Positions 26,252 to 35,940 of a DNA stretch of 64,000 nucleotides are shown here, in pieces. Position numbers and translations under genes: made by a program. Numbering within the stretch: position 1 is the first letter of the stretch; the number at the start of each line of letters is the position of its first letter. Origin of the DNA: Litoreibacter ascidiaceicola (GTDB lineage: Bacteria > Pseudomonadota > Alphaproteobacteria > Rhodobacterales > Rhodobacteraceae); assembly GCF_900129235.1 (NCBI RefSeq), contig NZ_FQUV01000003.1:434001-498000 (forward strand). Direction: 5' to 3'. The notes under the pieces were generated by a model. The model was not told the DNA's origin, did not search any database, and was given only the letters and a program-made list of their open reading frames with translations.

Positions 26252-27232
26252 ATGTCTGATCCGGTGACCAACGTAGACGTGGAGGATGTTCTGTCATCCA
26301 TCAGAAGGCTCGTGTCAGACACAAAAGGTGATGATCACCAAGAAACTAAAGCACCCGAAGCTTCGAGCGATATTCTGGCCGAGACGGCAGAAGAACAGCC
26401 GAAGGCACCGGACGCTTTGATTCTGACCTCAGCCCTGCGCGTGAAAACCACCGATCAGGATTCGGTGCCGGAGTTCAGCCACGCGACCATGCCAAACTTC
26501 CGTCACACTCTGTCCGAAGATGCACCTGTTGAAATCGAGGATGACGCTTCTGCTGCATCTACGGATCAAGGCAAATGGACTTTGGCCGATGATGATTACT
26601 ACGAGGACGACATGCAGCCGGAAACTGCTCCGGTCATAGATTTTATCCGTCACGGTAAGGGTACTGAATCGGAACCCGCGACTGGCGAGCTGTCCGATGC
26701 GGAGGAGGCTTGGGAGCCGGAATTTGTAGATAGCACGTCTGAGGGTGAGAACGCAGAGCAAACCGATCCGGTGGAAGACTGGGTCGATGATGAGCCTGAA
26801 GCGGTTGAAATGCCTGCCGATGAAGACGACGAGGCCGAAGCGCAAGCGGATGAAACCTCAGAGATTACTGAAGCAGACGACGAAACGGTCGACCACAATG
26901 ACGGCGGGCAAGACGAGAACGCGGATGGCTTGCACACTGTTGAAGATGCAGTAGACGCTGAGAAAACTGTATTCGCTGACGAGATCGAATTTGTTTCCGC
27001 AGCCTCTGCTTCGGTTGTTGATGGCAACATGGACAACGAAGAGGCCGAAAAAGACGCGGACCTAGCGGATTTCGACGAGAGTGTGATCGACGAAGATGCT
27101 CTGCGCGACCTCGTGGCGGATATCGTGCGTCAGGAACTGACCGGAGAACTGGGCGAGCGGATCACACGCAATGTCCGCAAACTGGTGCGCCGCGAAATTC
27201 ATCGTGCCCTGATGACCCGCGAGTTCGAATAA
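26252..27232 (+). CDS. acidic, mostly disordered protein with PopZ-like termini
   Basis: This 326-residue protein is extremely rich in Asp and Glu across residues 25-275. The N-terminus carries VEDVLSSIRRLVSDTKGDD, resembling the short helix of PopZ (EEILASIRRII). The C-terminus ends in helices with ALRDLVADIVRQELTGELG and VRKLVRREIHRAL. This short helix-acidic linker-helical tail design is that of the polar organiser PopZ (DUF2497), but the similarity is by pattern only. It lies 71 bp after tolC and ends 4 bp from the convergent cobQ. It may equally be an uncharacterised Rhodobacterales protein. Confidence 0.7.
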   Translation: MSDPVTNVDVEDVLSSIRRLVSDTKGDDHQETKAPEASSDILAETAEEQPKAPDALILTSALRVKTTDQDSVPEFSHATMPNFRHTLSEDAPVEIEDDASAASTDQGKWTLADDDYYEDDMQPETAPVIDFIRHGKGTESEPATGELSDAEEAWEPEFVDSTSEGENAEQTDPVEDWVDDEPEAVEMPADEDDEAEAQADETSEITEADDETVDHNDGGQDENADGLHTVEDAVDAEKTVFADEIEFVSAASASVVDGNMDNEEAEKDADLADFDESVIDEDALRDLVADIVRQELTGELGERITRNVRKLVRREIHRALMTREFE

Positions 27233-27235
27233 AGC

Positions 27236-28702
27236 CTATTTGGCTGCGACCTCTTCCGCCAGTTCGAACAGTTTTTCTATATCCAAATGGGCTGCCAGAT
27301 GGTCGGCAAGTGCATCCAATGCAGCCTCGACGGATGCGCCATAATCTGTGACCTGAGAAGCGCCGCCTAGTTTTTCCAGATAGCTGCGCCGGAACGCATC
27401 TGAGGTAAACAATCCGTGAATATAACATCCTTGGACCTTGCCGTCTCGGGAGGACGCGCCAGCCGATGCTCCGTCGATCTGAAGCCATGGCCGGTCGGTG
27501 TCGGCGCCAATTGTCGACCCTATATGGATCTCATATCCAGTGACCACTGCACCAGAGGCCAAGTGAACACCCTGCACGTCAGCAAGTCTTTTCAGCGGGG
27601 CCATGGTGGTTTCGACGTCCAGCAACCCCAAACCCGGAACAGACCCTTTTGCACCCTCGATGCCGTCCGGATCGGACACCGTGTGCCCCAGCATTTGATA
27701 CCCGCCGCAAATGCCCAGCACATGCCCACCCCGTCGCACATGGGCAAGGATGTCGATGTCCCATCCCTGCGCGCGAAGATAGGCCAGATCGCCCATGGTC
27801 GACTTTGATCCGGGAATGAGCACCAAATCCGCATCGGCGGGGAGGGGACGTCCGGGCTCGATGATTTCGACCGACACACCGGGTTCCATAGCCAAGGGGT
27901 CGAGGTCGTCGAAGTTCGCGATACGAGACAGCTTGGGAACTGCAATCTTCAACACATCTCCCGCGCGCGCCGTGGAGGTGATGTCCATCACATCCTCCGC
28001 CGGAAGTCGCCACGCGTCTGAAAACCACGGTAACACCCCAAGAGGTGCCCAGTCGGTGCGGTCCGTGATCTCACTCATACCTTCATCAAACAGGGTAACG
28101 TCGCCCCGGAATTTGTTGATCATGAAGGCTTTAATCCGGCGCTGGTCACTTTCGGGCAATACGCAATGCGTCCCGACGATCTGCGCGATGACGCCACCAC
28201 GGTCGATGTCACCGACCAGGATTACGGGAACATCGGCTGCCTCGGCGAAGCCCATATTCGCAATGTCGCCTTTGCGCAGGTTGATTTCGGCAGGGCTGCC
28301 GGCCCCTTCGATGATGATCAAGTCGGCGCTTTCTGCAAGGCGATGAAAACTCTCTAGGGTCTTCGTCAATAGTTCGGGTTTGGCTTTTGCGTAGTCGCGC
28401 GCTTTCAACGTGGCGAACCGCTTTCCGTGAACGATCACCTGCGCCCCGACATCGCTTTCCGGCTTCAGGAGTACGGGGTTCATATCCGTGTGCGGCGCAA
28501 CCCCGCAAGCCAAGGCCTGCAACGCCTGCGCGCGCCCGATTTCGCCGCCATCCGACGTCACGGCCGCGTTGTTCGACATGTTCTGGGGTTTGAAAGGCCG
28601 TACCGTGAGACCGCGCTTTGTGAACAGGCGACAAAGCCCCGCGACAACCATCGACTTGCCGACGTTGGAGCCTGCGCCTTGTATCATGATTGCCTTGGTC
28701 AC
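27236..28702 (-). CDS. cobQ: cobyric acid synthase
   Basis: This 488-residue enzyme amidates adenosylcobyrinic a,c-diamide at positions b, d, e and g in cobalamin synthesis. The N-terminal dethiobiotin-synthetase-like domain has the P-loop [13 protein letters not shown] and the family motif [20 protein letters not shown]. The C-terminal class I glutaminase domain has the nucleophile Cys in [12 protein letters not shown] and a His in GCYIHGLF. It is standalone here, with no other cob genes in the window. Confidence 0.96.
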   Translation of the reverse strand: MTKAIMIQGAGSNVGKSMVVAGLCRLFTKRGLTVRPFKPQNMSNNAAVTSDGGEIGRAQALQALACGVAPHTDMNPVLLKPESDVGAQVIVHGKRFATLKARDYAKAKPELLTKTLESFHRLAESADLIIIEGAGSPAEINLRKGDIANMGFAEAADVPVILVGDIDRGGVIAQIVGTHCVLPESDQRRIKAFMINKFRGDVTLFDEGMSEITDRTDWAPLGVLPWFSDAWRLPAEDVMDITSTARAGDVLKIAVPKLSRIANFDDLDPLAMEPGVSVEIIEPGRPLPADADLVLIPGSKSTMGDLAYLRAQGWDIDILAHVRRGGHVLGICGGYQMLGHTVSDPDGIEGAKGSVPGLGLLDVETTMAPLKRLADVQGVHLASGAVVTGYEIHIGSTIGADTDRPWLQIDGASAGASSRDGKVQGCYIHGLFTSDAFRRSYLEKLGGASQVTDYGASVEAALDALADHLAAHLDIEKLFELAEEVAAK

Positions 28703-28767
28703 TTGGTCTCTCCGATCAGCCGTCTGACCGAGGTGCCGCGAAAGGGCGGAGAAGTAAAGAGCGCGCC

Positions 28768-29223
28768 TTAGATCGCCTCCTCCTTCACGGCCTCCATGAC
28801 CACATGGGTGGAGGTATGGGCGACATGGGGCAACGCGCTCACGCGCTCGCCCAAAATGCGGCGATAGGTCTGCATGTCCGATGTGCGGACCTTCAATAAA
28901 TAGTCAAACTTCCCCGCGATCATGTGGCATTGCTCGATTTCGGGCACTAATAAGACCGCTTCGTTAAACGATTTCAACGCCTTCTCGCGGGTGTCGTCCA
29001 ATTTGACCTCGACAAAAGCGATATGCGCCAGCCCGAGTTTGATCGGATTAAGCTGGGCGGTGTAGCCTCTGATATATCCGGCTTTCTCCAGTCGCCGAAG
29101 CCGCGTTTGGGTTGGAGATTTGGACAGGTTTATCCGCTCGGCCAAGTCTGTGACTGTAATCCGGCCATTGGCGGATACGGCTTTCAGAATGGCGGTGTCG
29201 TAGGTGTCTAACTCGTCAGTCAT
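28768..29223 (-). CDS. putR: Lrp/AsnC-family regulator, probable PutR
   Basis: This 151-residue regulator has an N-terminal winged helix-turn-helix ([20 protein letters not shown], residues 17-36) and a C-terminal RAM/AsnC ligand domain ([31 protein letters not shown]). It is divergent from putA, the arrangement of PutR, which activates putA in response to proline in alphaproteobacteria. The PutA here lacks a DNA-binding domain, which fits control by a separate regulator. Confidence 0.9.
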   Translation of the reverse strand: MTDELDTYDTAILKAVSANGRITVTDLAERINLSKSPTQTRLRRLEKAGYIRGYTAQLNPIKLGLAHIAFVEVKLDDTREKALKSFNEAVLLVPEIEQCHMIAGKFDYLLKVRTSDMQTYRRILGERVSALPHVAHTSTHVVMEAVKEEAI

Positions 29224-29251
29224 TTTGCCTGTTTTTTCTCGAAACTACGGG

Positions 29252-29273
29252 ACAGAATCTATTCTAAATCTGT
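29252..29273. promoter_or_regulatory. candidate PutR operator in the putR-putA spacer
   Basis: In the 117-bp divergent spacer two nested dyads are visible: AGAAT-CT-ATTCT (29254-29265) inside ACAGA...TCTGT (29252-29273). Lrp-family proteins bind AT-rich dyads of this size. It is about 30 bp from the putR start and 68 bp from the putA start. Confidence 0.5.
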
Positions 29274-29340
29274 AGGACGGGGTTCATTTTGGCAATAGGG
29301 CGCGTAAGCTTGCTAAATAGCCTGCTGGGAGGACACCGCA

Positions 29341-32300
29341 ATGCCCCGTGAAACTGCCGTTGATCTACGCCGCGAAATGCGTGCGCATATGCTTCCAGAC
29401 GAACGCGACGTATTGGACCAACTGGTTCTCACGGCGAACCTGTCGAAGGCTGACCGCGACCGGATCGCGGCTTCGGGCTCGCAGCTTGTCGAAAAAATCC
29501 GCAGCTCCGCCAAGCCGGGCTTGATGGAGGTTTTCCTCGCCGAGTACGGGCTATCCACCGATGAAGGCGTCGCGCTAATGTGCCTTGCCGAAGCGTTGTT
29601 GCGCGTCCCTGATGCGGACACCATGGACGCCCTGATCGAAGACAAGATCGCGCCGTCTGATTGGGGGCGTCACTTGGGCCATTCCGCCTCGCCTTTGGTC
29701 AATGCCTCGACATGGGCGTTGATGCTCACAGGCAAGGTGCTTGAAGAGGACACACGCGGCATCGCAGGGCAGGTGCGCGGAATGGTCAAGCGTTTGGGCG
29801 AGCCGGTGATCCGCACTGCTGTGGCGCGCGTAATGAAGGAAATGGGCCGGCAGTTTGTGCTGGGGGAAACCATCTCCAAGGCGATGACCCGCGCTGAAAC
29901 GCGTCAGGACGAGGGCTATACCTATTCTTACGACATGCTGGGAGAAGCCGCGCGCACCGACGCAGATGCGATGGGGTATTTCGATGCTTATCACAATGCG
30001 ATCGAGGCTATCACCAAAGCCGCGACCCATGGCGACATCCGTTCCAACCCCGGCATTTCGGTGAAGCTTTCCGCGCTTTATCCGCGGTACGAAGCGCCAC
30101 AAAAGGACGGGGTGATGCAAGTTCTGCTACCACGTCTGTCCCAGCTTTGCCGATTGGCGGCCAAGGGCGGTGTTGGCCTCAACATCGACGCGGAGGAGGC
30201 AGATCGCCTTGATCTGTCGCTTGACGTGATCGAGGCGGCACTGTCCGATGAGGCCCTGCAAGGGTGGGACGGTTTCGGCGTTGTGGTGCAAGCCTACGGT
30301 CCACGCGCGAGCTTTGTGATCGATTGGCTCTATGCGTTGGCGACCCGTCTTGATCGACGCATCATGGTGCGCCTCGTCAAGGGTGCGTATTGGGATACGG
30401 AGATCAAGCGCGCGCAGGTCATGGGCCTCAACGGTTTCCCCGTTTTCACCCACAAGCAGGCGACCGATGTGTCTTACATCGCCAACGCACGCAAGCTGCT
30501 GAGTTTGACGGATCGCATTTATCCTCAATTCGCCACACATAACGCGCACACCGTCGCTGCTATCCTTGATATGGCGGGCGACAAAGACACGTTCGAATTC
30601 CAGCGCCTCCACGGGATGGGCGAGCGTTTGCACGACATTGTCCTGCGTCGCGAAAAGACCCGCTGCCGGATTTACGCCCCAGTGGGCGCACACCGTGATT
30701 TGCTGGCTTATCTGGTGCGCAGGTTGTTGGAAAACGGTGCGAACAGTTCGTTCGTGAACCAGATTGTTGACGAAGATGTTCCGGCCTCTGAAGTGGCCTC
30801 TGATCCGTTCGAGGAAATTCAAGGGCTGACATTCCCGGCTGTAACCTTGCCCTGCGATATCTTTCCGGGCCGGAGGAACTCGCAAGGTTGGGACTGGACC
30901 GATCCACGCGACATGGATGAAATCAACACCGCCCGCAACAATTTCCGCGAGGGCCAGAGCAAGGCCGCGCCATTGATCGTGTCGACTAAAGCAGGCACAG
31001 ACCAACGCAACATTCACGCCCCCGCAGCGCCGGAAGATCATGTCGGCACCGTGCACCTCGCCTCCGCCGAGGACGCGGTCGCAGCGGTGAAAGCCGCGCT
31101 CCCATGGAGCGCGCCCGCACCCGATCGCGCCGCAGTGCTACTGAAAGCCGCCGACCTGTATGAGGCCAATATAGGTCAAATCTTCGCACTGCTGGCCCGC
31201 GAGGCTGGAAAGACAATGCCCGATTGCATCGGTGAGGTGCGCGAAGCCGTCGATTTCTTGCGGTATTATGCTGGCGAGGCTGGCAAGCTGACAGGCGAGG
31301 CACGCGGCCGGTTTGTATGCATCTCGCCGTGGAACTTCCCGTTGGCTATCTTTACTGGCCAAATCGCCGCCGCCTTGGCCGCTGGCAACGCTGTGCTGGC
31401 CAAGCCCGCCGAGCAAACTCCGCTCATTGCCCATTTGGCGACATCGCTCCTTCACGAGGCGGGGGTCCCACAAGAGGTGCTTCAATTGCTACCGGGCGGG
31501 GGTGACGTCGGGGCGGAACTGACCGCGCAACAACTGGTGGATGGCGTTTGCTTCACCGGATCGACCGCGACTGCGATGCGCATTCACCAGAGCCTTGCGC
31601 AACATGGCAATGCCGCCGCTCCGCTGGTCGCGGAAACTGGCGGCCTGAATGCCATGATCGTCGACAGCACCGCGCTACCGGAACAAGTCACGCGCGACAT
31701 CGTTGCGTCGGCTTTCCAGTCTGCGGGGCAGCGCTGTTCAGCACTGCGCTGCGTCTATGTGCAAGAGGATGTGGCCGAGGGTCTGATCGAGATGGTGCGC
31801 GGGGCAATGGACGCGCTGCAGGTTGGCGACCCATGGGACGTCAGCACCGATGTCGGCCCCATCATTGACGCTGCTGCCCGCGAGAAGATTGCCGGATATA
31901 TCGAGGCTGCGCGCGCGGAGGGCCGGGTGCTTCACGAGGGACAGGCCCCGTCCAACGGCACTTTCATCGCCCCGACGATGCTGCGGGTGGACGGCATCGC
32001 GCAGATGAAAGAGGAGATTTTCGGCCCTGTTCTTCATGTGGCGACGTTTAAGGCGCATCAACTTGATGATGTAATCGACCAGATCAATGCCACAGGCTAC
32101 GGGCTCACGTTCGGCCTTCACTCACGGATTGATGACCGTGTGCAATCTGTGGTCGACCGTGTTCACGCGGGCAATGTCTACGTCAACCGCAACCAGATTG
32201 GCGCGGTCGTGGGCTCCCAGCCATTCGGTGGCGAAGGGTTGTCCGGAACAGGCCCCAAGGCCGGAGGCCCGCTTTACCTGACGAAATTCACCCGAAGCAA

Positions 32301-32688
32301 CGGCGCACCAGCATTGCCAGACACCCTAGATATGCCAGGGCCAACCGGAGAGACCAACCGCCTGTCCATGGCACCACGGGCCCCGTTCCTATGTTTGGGG
32401 CCGGATCATGCGGCACAACTCAAGGCGGTCGCACAAGCTGGTGGAATGGGCTTGCACGGGGACGTCAAAAATGTCGCCTCCGCTGGCGATATTGCAGGTG
32501 TCTTGTGGTGGGGAGATGCCGAGACAGCGCGCGATTTAAGGCAGGTATTGGCAAGCCGCGACGGTCCGATTTTGCAGCTGATCACAGAGGTGCCGCGCCC
32601 ATGCGACACGCTGGCTGAACGGCATGTTTGCATCGACACCACCGCCTCGGGCGGCAATGCGGCATTGTTGGCCGAGGTGGGCGCTTGA
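29341..32688 (+). CDS. putA: bifunctional proline dehydrogenase / glutamate-semialdehyde dehydrogenase PutA
   Basis: This 1115-residue enzyme oxidises proline to glutamate in two steps. The proline dehydrogenase barrel spans about residues 170-470 (SVKLSALYPRYE, MVRLVKGAYWDTEIKRAQ, FATHNAHT). The aldehyde dehydrogenase domain runs from about 560 to 990, with ETGGLNAMI and the catalytic Cys799 in SAGQRCSALRC. A C-terminal extension of about 110 residues ends the protein. There is no N-terminal ribbon-helix-helix DNA-binding domain, so it does not repress its own gene. The peripheral membrane location and the FAD and NAD+ cofactors are family knowledge. Confidence 0.96.
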   Translation: MPRETAVDLRREMRAHMLPDERDVLDQLVLTANLSKADRDRIAASGSQLVEKIRSSAKPGLMEVFLAEYGLSTDEGVALMCLAEALLRVPDADTMDALIEDKIAPSDWGRHLGHSASPLVNASTWALMLTGKVLEEDTRGIAGQVRGMVKRLGEPVIRTAVARVMKEMGRQFVLGETISKAMTRAETRQDEGYTYSYDMLGEAARTDADAMGYFDAYHNAIEAITKAATHGDIRSNPGISVKLSALYPRYEAPQKDGVMQVLLPRLSQLCRLAAKGGVGLNIDAEEADRLDLSLDVIEAALSDEALQGWDGFGVVVQAYGPRASFVIDWLYALATRLDRRIMVRLVKGAYWDTEIKRAQVMGLNGFPVFTHKQATDVSYIANARKLLSLTDRIYPQFATHNAHTVAAILDMAGDKDTFEFQRLHGMGERLHDIVLRREKTRCRIYAPVGAHRDLLAYLVRRLLENGANSSFVNQIVDEDVPASEVASDPFEEIQGLTFPAVTLPCDIFPGRRNSQGWDWTDPRDMDEINTARNNFREGQSKAAPLIVSTKAGTDQRNIHAPAAPEDHVGTVHLASAEDAVAAVKAALPWSAPAPDRAAVLLKAADLYEANIGQIFALLAREAGKTMPDCIGEVREAVDFLRYYAGEAGKLTGEARGRFVCISPWNFPLAIFTGQIAAALAAGNAVLAKPAEQTPLIAHLATSLLHEAGVPQEVLQLLPGGGDVGAELTAQQLVDGVCFTGSTATAMRIHQSLAQHGNAAAPLVAETGGLNAMIVDSTALPEQVTRDIVASAFQSAGQRCSALRCVYVQEDVAEGLIEMVRGAMDALQVGDPWDVSTDVGPIIDAAAREKIAGYIEAARAEGRVLHEGQAPSNGTFIAPTMLRVDGIAQMKEEIFGPVLHVATFKAHQLDDVIDQINATGYGLTFGLHSRIDDRVQSVVDRVHAGNVYVNRNQIGAVVGSQPFGGEGLSGTGPKAGGPLYLTKFTRSNGAPALPDTLDMPGPTGETNRLSMAPRAPFLCLGPDHAAQLKAVAQAGGMGLHGDVKNVASAGDIAGVLWWGDAETARDLRQVLASRDGPILQLITEVPRPCDTLAERHVCIDTTASGGNAALLAEVGA

Positions 32689-32719
32689 CCCTCCTCGTTC
32701 AATCCGTCAGCGTCGCGTC

Positions 32720-33460
32720 ATGTTTCCAATCCGTGACCACAACCCGTCGGAACGCACGCCATATGTGACCTATGCGCTGATCGCGCTAAACGTCGTGATC
32801 TTTGCCAGCTATTGGCCGTTGTTTAACGATGAACCCGTCTTGGGCGCATTCTTCCAGACGTGGGGTATGCAGCCGTTTGAAGTGAGTTCAGGCGCAAAAA
32901 CGCATACTTTGCTGACCTCCATGTTCCTGCATGGCGGATTGATGCATCTTGCTGGTAACATGCTGTTTCTTTGGATTTTTGGCGACAATCTGGAAGACCA
33001 AATGGGGCATGTCGGATTTGCCTTGTTCTACCTTACGGCTGGTATTGGCGCAGATGTCGGGCAGTTGTTAGCGGACCCAAGTAGTCAGGTTCCGGTGGTC
33101 GGAGCGTCGGGTGCGATTGCAGGGGTGATGGGTGGTTATTTGCTGCTGTTTCCACGGGCTCGGGTCGATATCATTTTGATATTTGTGATCTTCTTCAAAA
33201 TCTTTCCGGTGCCGGCATGGGTCATGCTTGGGGTTTGGTTTGCCTTGCAGCTTTTCAATGGCGTGGTGAACTTGGGTGGTAACGGAGTGGGCGTCGCCTA
33301 CTGGGCGCATGCAGGGGGCTTCCTGATCGGCTTGTTGCTGTGCCTGCCGCTATGGCTCAAGCGGGGCGGGGCGGCCTACTGGCAGGCCACAGAAGGCCAT
33401 CCGCCGCATCCGGAGGCGAAATACAAGTCGACCCTTCCACTTGTGACGCGACGCAAATGA
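32720..33460 (+). CDS. rhomboid-family intramembrane serine protease
   Basis: This 246-residue protein has six predicted membrane segments. The catalytic Ser130 lies in GASGAIAGVMG and the catalytic His197 in YWAHAGGFL; HGGLMHLAGNMLFL is the usual loop 1 region. The N-terminal MFPIRDHNPSERTPYVTYA is the typical short cytoplasmic tail. The start ATG at 32720 is after the putA stop (32688); the in-frame extension back into putA is not needed. Substrates are unknown. The stop overlaps the next gene's start by 4 bp. Confidence 0.9.
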   Translation: MFPIRDHNPSERTPYVTYALIALNVVIFASYWPLFNDEPVLGAFFQTWGMQPFEVSSGAKTHTLLTSMFLHGGLMHLAGNMLFLWIFGDNLEDQMGHVGFALFYLTAGIGADVGQLLADPSSQVPVVGASGAIAGVMGGYLLLFPRARVDIILIFVIFFKIFPVPAWVMLGVWFALQLFNGVVNLGGNGVGVAYWAHAGGFLIGLLLCLPLWLKRGGAAYWQATEGHPPHPEAKYKSTLPLVTRRK

Positions 33461-34338
33461 CCGACGCTGTATCAGCCGTTGCGGTGGTGCCCTATGGCTG
33501 CTGGCCAACCTGGGGCATTGCGAAAATGTCCTTGGATGAACTGGTCTGGCCGCTTGGTCGCCCTGATCGCCTGTCCCAAGGCACGGTCTCTGATCTGGGA
33601 CCGAATGATCACCTGATCACCTTCCCGCGCAAGCCAATGTTCTATCTGCCATGGCCGGGTGTCAGGGCAAAGGTATCGGTGATGATCGTGGAGCCCGATG
33701 TCGTTCACGGCCACCACCTAAAGAATGCAAAGCGGTTGCGCTGGCGGTTCCACCGCATTCTGACCAAGAACAGGGATCTGCTGGCGGCCGCGCCAAACGC
33801 TTTGCATTACGTGTTCGGCTTTACCTTCATCGACGGTATTGACAGAATCGTGGTCGACAAAACCCAAATGACGTCCCTGATTGCATCCGCAAAACGCGAT
33901 CTGGAAGGGCACAAGCTGCGACATCAAATCGTGGATCACGTCCGCGAGGCCGGTCTTGCGGTCGATGTGATGGGGCGAGGCTACAAGCCGTTTGAGCGCA
34001 AACAAGATGGCTTGGCGCCATATCGGTATTCGGTGGTCATCGAAAATATTCGCGAGCGGGATTACTTTACCGAGAAGATGGTCGACGCCGCATTGTGCGA
34101 AACAGTTCCGATCTATTGGGGATGCCCGAATATCGAAACCTTCTTCAACCCCGCAGGCATGTTGATATGCAAGTCCGAGGCAGAGATACGCGACGCCCTA
34201 AAGCGCGTCAGTGCGGAAGACTACGCGGCGCGTAGGGCAGCCATAATGGAAAATGCGGCACGCGCAAAATTTTACGCCGACTATCTTCGGCGCGCGGCAC
34301 TCACCGTGCAAAGTGGAAAGCCGTGCACCTACGATTAG
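33457..34338 (+). CDS. glycosyltransferase family 10 (alpha-1,3-fucosyltransferase-like)
   Basis: This 293-residue predicted fucosyltransferase carries the GT10 donor-binding motif near residues 190-225: YRYSVVIENI, then DYFTEKMVDAAL and VPIYWGCPNI. The family transfers L-fucose from GDP-fucose to GlcNAc-containing acceptors. The ATG at 33457 overlaps the rhomboid stop (ATGA). It converges with an FkbM methyltransferase gene, overlapping it by 4 bp, and a GT11 fucosyltransferase follows, so a fucosylated surface glycan is plausible. GDP-fucose synthesis genes are not in the window. Confidence 0.85.
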   Translation: MTDAVSAVAVVPYGCWPTWGIAKMSLDELVWPLGRPDRLSQGTVSDLGPNDHLITFPRKPMFYLPWPGVRAKVSVMIVEPDVVHGHHLKNAKRLRWRFHRILTKNRDLLAAAPNALHYVFGFTFIDGIDRIVVDKTQMTSLIASAKRDLEGHKLRHQIVDHVREAGLAVDVMGRGYKPFERKQDGLAPYRYSVVIENIRERDYFTEKMVDAALCETVPIYWGCPNIETFFNPAGMLICKSEAEIRDALKRVSAEDYAARRAAIMENAARAKFYADYLRRAALTVQSGKPCTYD

Positions 34339-34988
34339 GTGCGGTGCCATTCTTCCCAGACAAACGGATAACACCATTTCTCCGAGTGCGTTTTTGCCAA
34401 GTCAGCACGCACAGCGTCGCGCAACGCCCCGTCGCTTTCGCGAAACTGGTGAAATTGAACCTGAACGATCCCGAACCTGCCCAGATCGCCGGACGCAGCA
34501 AGCGCAGGCAGCAGATCGTATTCTCCGCCTTCGATGTTGATCTTCATCAGGTCAATCGCTGGCGGCTCAAATTCTTTCATGAACTCGGCCACTGGGCGCA
34601 CTTCGCCGGACACAGACCCCGCAACATCATTCACCGCAGAGGACGCGTCCCCGTCATCGGACAGGTGTAGCTGACCCGCCTCACTGCCTAAGGCAAAGGC
34701 GTGAACCACAATCTTGGGGTTTTCTGCAAACCGCTTTTCAAGCGCGGCTGCAAAGGTTGGATGCGGCTCGAACACATGGATGGTCGATCCGTACCGGTCA
34801 TAGATATCCTGCGCCCAGTTCCCCTCGAACCCACCCACGTCGAACACAACACTGTCGGCATTCAGGCCCGCGAACAGGTAACGCTTGGCTTCCATCTTGT
34901 CGCGTTTCCATTGACGGTAGGCGTCATAGAAAATCTTACGCCAAGGATCGCGACGCAGGCGAAGCCAGTGCTTGAGGGAAATTCGCAT
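34335..34988 (-). CDS. FkbM-family methyltransferase
   Basis: This 217-residue SAM-dependent methyltransferase has motif I VVFDVGGFEGNWAQDIYDRY and the FkbM features VFEPHPTFAAALEKRF, KIVVHAFALG and IDLMKINIEGGEYDLLPAL. FkbM enzymes O-methylate sugars or polyketides. I chose the ATG at 34986-34988 (MRISLKHWL), as the longer N-terminal forms lack a ribosome site and would overlap the divergent GT11 gene. It lies between two fucosyltransferase genes on the opposite strand and may methylate the same glycan. Confidence 0.87.
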   Translation of the reverse strand: MRISLKHWLRLRRDPWRKIFYDAYRQWKRDKMEAKRYLFAGLNADSVVFDVGGFEGNWAQDIYDRYGSTIHVFEPHPTFAAALEKRFAENPKIVVHAFALGSEAGQLHLSDDGDASSAVNDVAGSVSGEVRPVAEFMKEFEPPAIDLMKINIEGGEYDLLPALAASGDLGRFGIVQVQFHQFRESDGALRDAVRADLAKTHSEKWCYPFVWEEWHRT

Positions 34989-35078
34989 TTCAGGTCCGTT
35001 CGCATTTGGGCTATTGGGTCGCATAGCTATGACAAACGCGGTCGGGCAGGGCAAGCCTTGCAGCAGTAAGGGCGGGAT

Positions 35079-35936
35079 ATGATCTACAGCAGAATTTTTG
35101 GTGGCTTGGGTAACCAGTTGTTCCAATACGCCGCCGCGCGGGCTGTTTCGCTGCGACTGGGGACTGAGCTTGTACTTGACGCCCGCCTCGCCCCACCCGG
35201 CTCACATTGGGCCTTTGCGCTCGACCATTTCAACATCAACGCCCGCATTGCAGAGCCGTCCGAGCTTCCGCCAACCAAAGACAAACCTGTCAAATATGCC
35301 CTATGGCGCGCGTTCGGGCGCAATCCGAAATTCATGCGCGAGAAGGGGCTGGGCTATCAGGATCGCATCGCCGACGCGCCCGACGGCACCTATCTGCACG
35401 GGTACTTCCAGTCCGAACGCTACTTTGCAGACGTGATGGACAGGCTTGGTGACGAGTTGCGGATCATCACGCCACCAGACACCCAGAATGCCGAATTCGC
35501 CGAGCGCATCGCCAACGCAGGCCACACAGTTTCGCTGCACATGCGTCGCGGGGATTACCTCGGTACGCCGAAGTCTAACGCGACCTATGCCACGTGCGAC
35601 GAGGCTTATTATCTGCGGGCATTAGAGCGGCTGTCAGAAGGGCAACGCGACCTGAAGGTGTTCGTCTTCTCCGACGATCCCGTTTGGGTGCGTGACAACC
35701 TGAAATTGCCTTATGACATGACGGCCGTGGGCCATAATGGCCCCGACAAGCACTATGAGGACTTGCGGCTCATGTCGTGTTGCTCAGATCATGTGATCGC
35801 CAACTCCACTTTTTCGTGGTGGGGTGGTTGGCTCGATCGCAGGCCGGACGCACGTGTGGTCGGGCCTGCGCATTGGTTCAACGATCCCAAGCTGGCCAAT
35901 CCGGATATTCTTCCGGATCGGTGGATCGCCGTCTAA
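35079..35936 (+). CDS. glycosyltransferase family 11 (alpha-1,2-fucosyltransferase-like)
   Basis: This 285-residue protein starts with FGGLGNQLFQYAAARAVSL, the GT11 N-terminal motif. The GDP-fucose binding motif is HMRRGDYL near residue 153. FSDDPVWVRDNL and ANSTFSWWGGWL complete the family pattern. It would transfer fucose in alpha-1,2 linkage to galactose-type acceptors, probably on lipopolysaccharide or capsule. A GGGCGGG ribosome-site-like stretch precedes the ATG. It ends 4 bp before the convergent efp gene. Confidence 0.92.
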   Translation: MIYSRIFGGLGNQLFQYAAARAVSLRLGTELVLDARLAPPGSHWAFALDHFNINARIAEPSELPPTKDKPVKYALWRAFGRNPKFMREKGLGYQDRIADAPDGTYLHGYFQSERYFADVMDRLGDELRIITPPDTQNAEFAERIANAGHTVSLHMRRGDYLGTPKSNATYATCDEAYYLRALERLSEGQRDLKVFVFSDDPVWVRDNLKLPYDMTAVGHNGPDKHYEDLRLMSCCSDHVIANSTFSWWGGWLDRRPDARVVGPAHWFNDPKLANPDILPDRWIAV

Positions 35937-35940
35937 GCGC

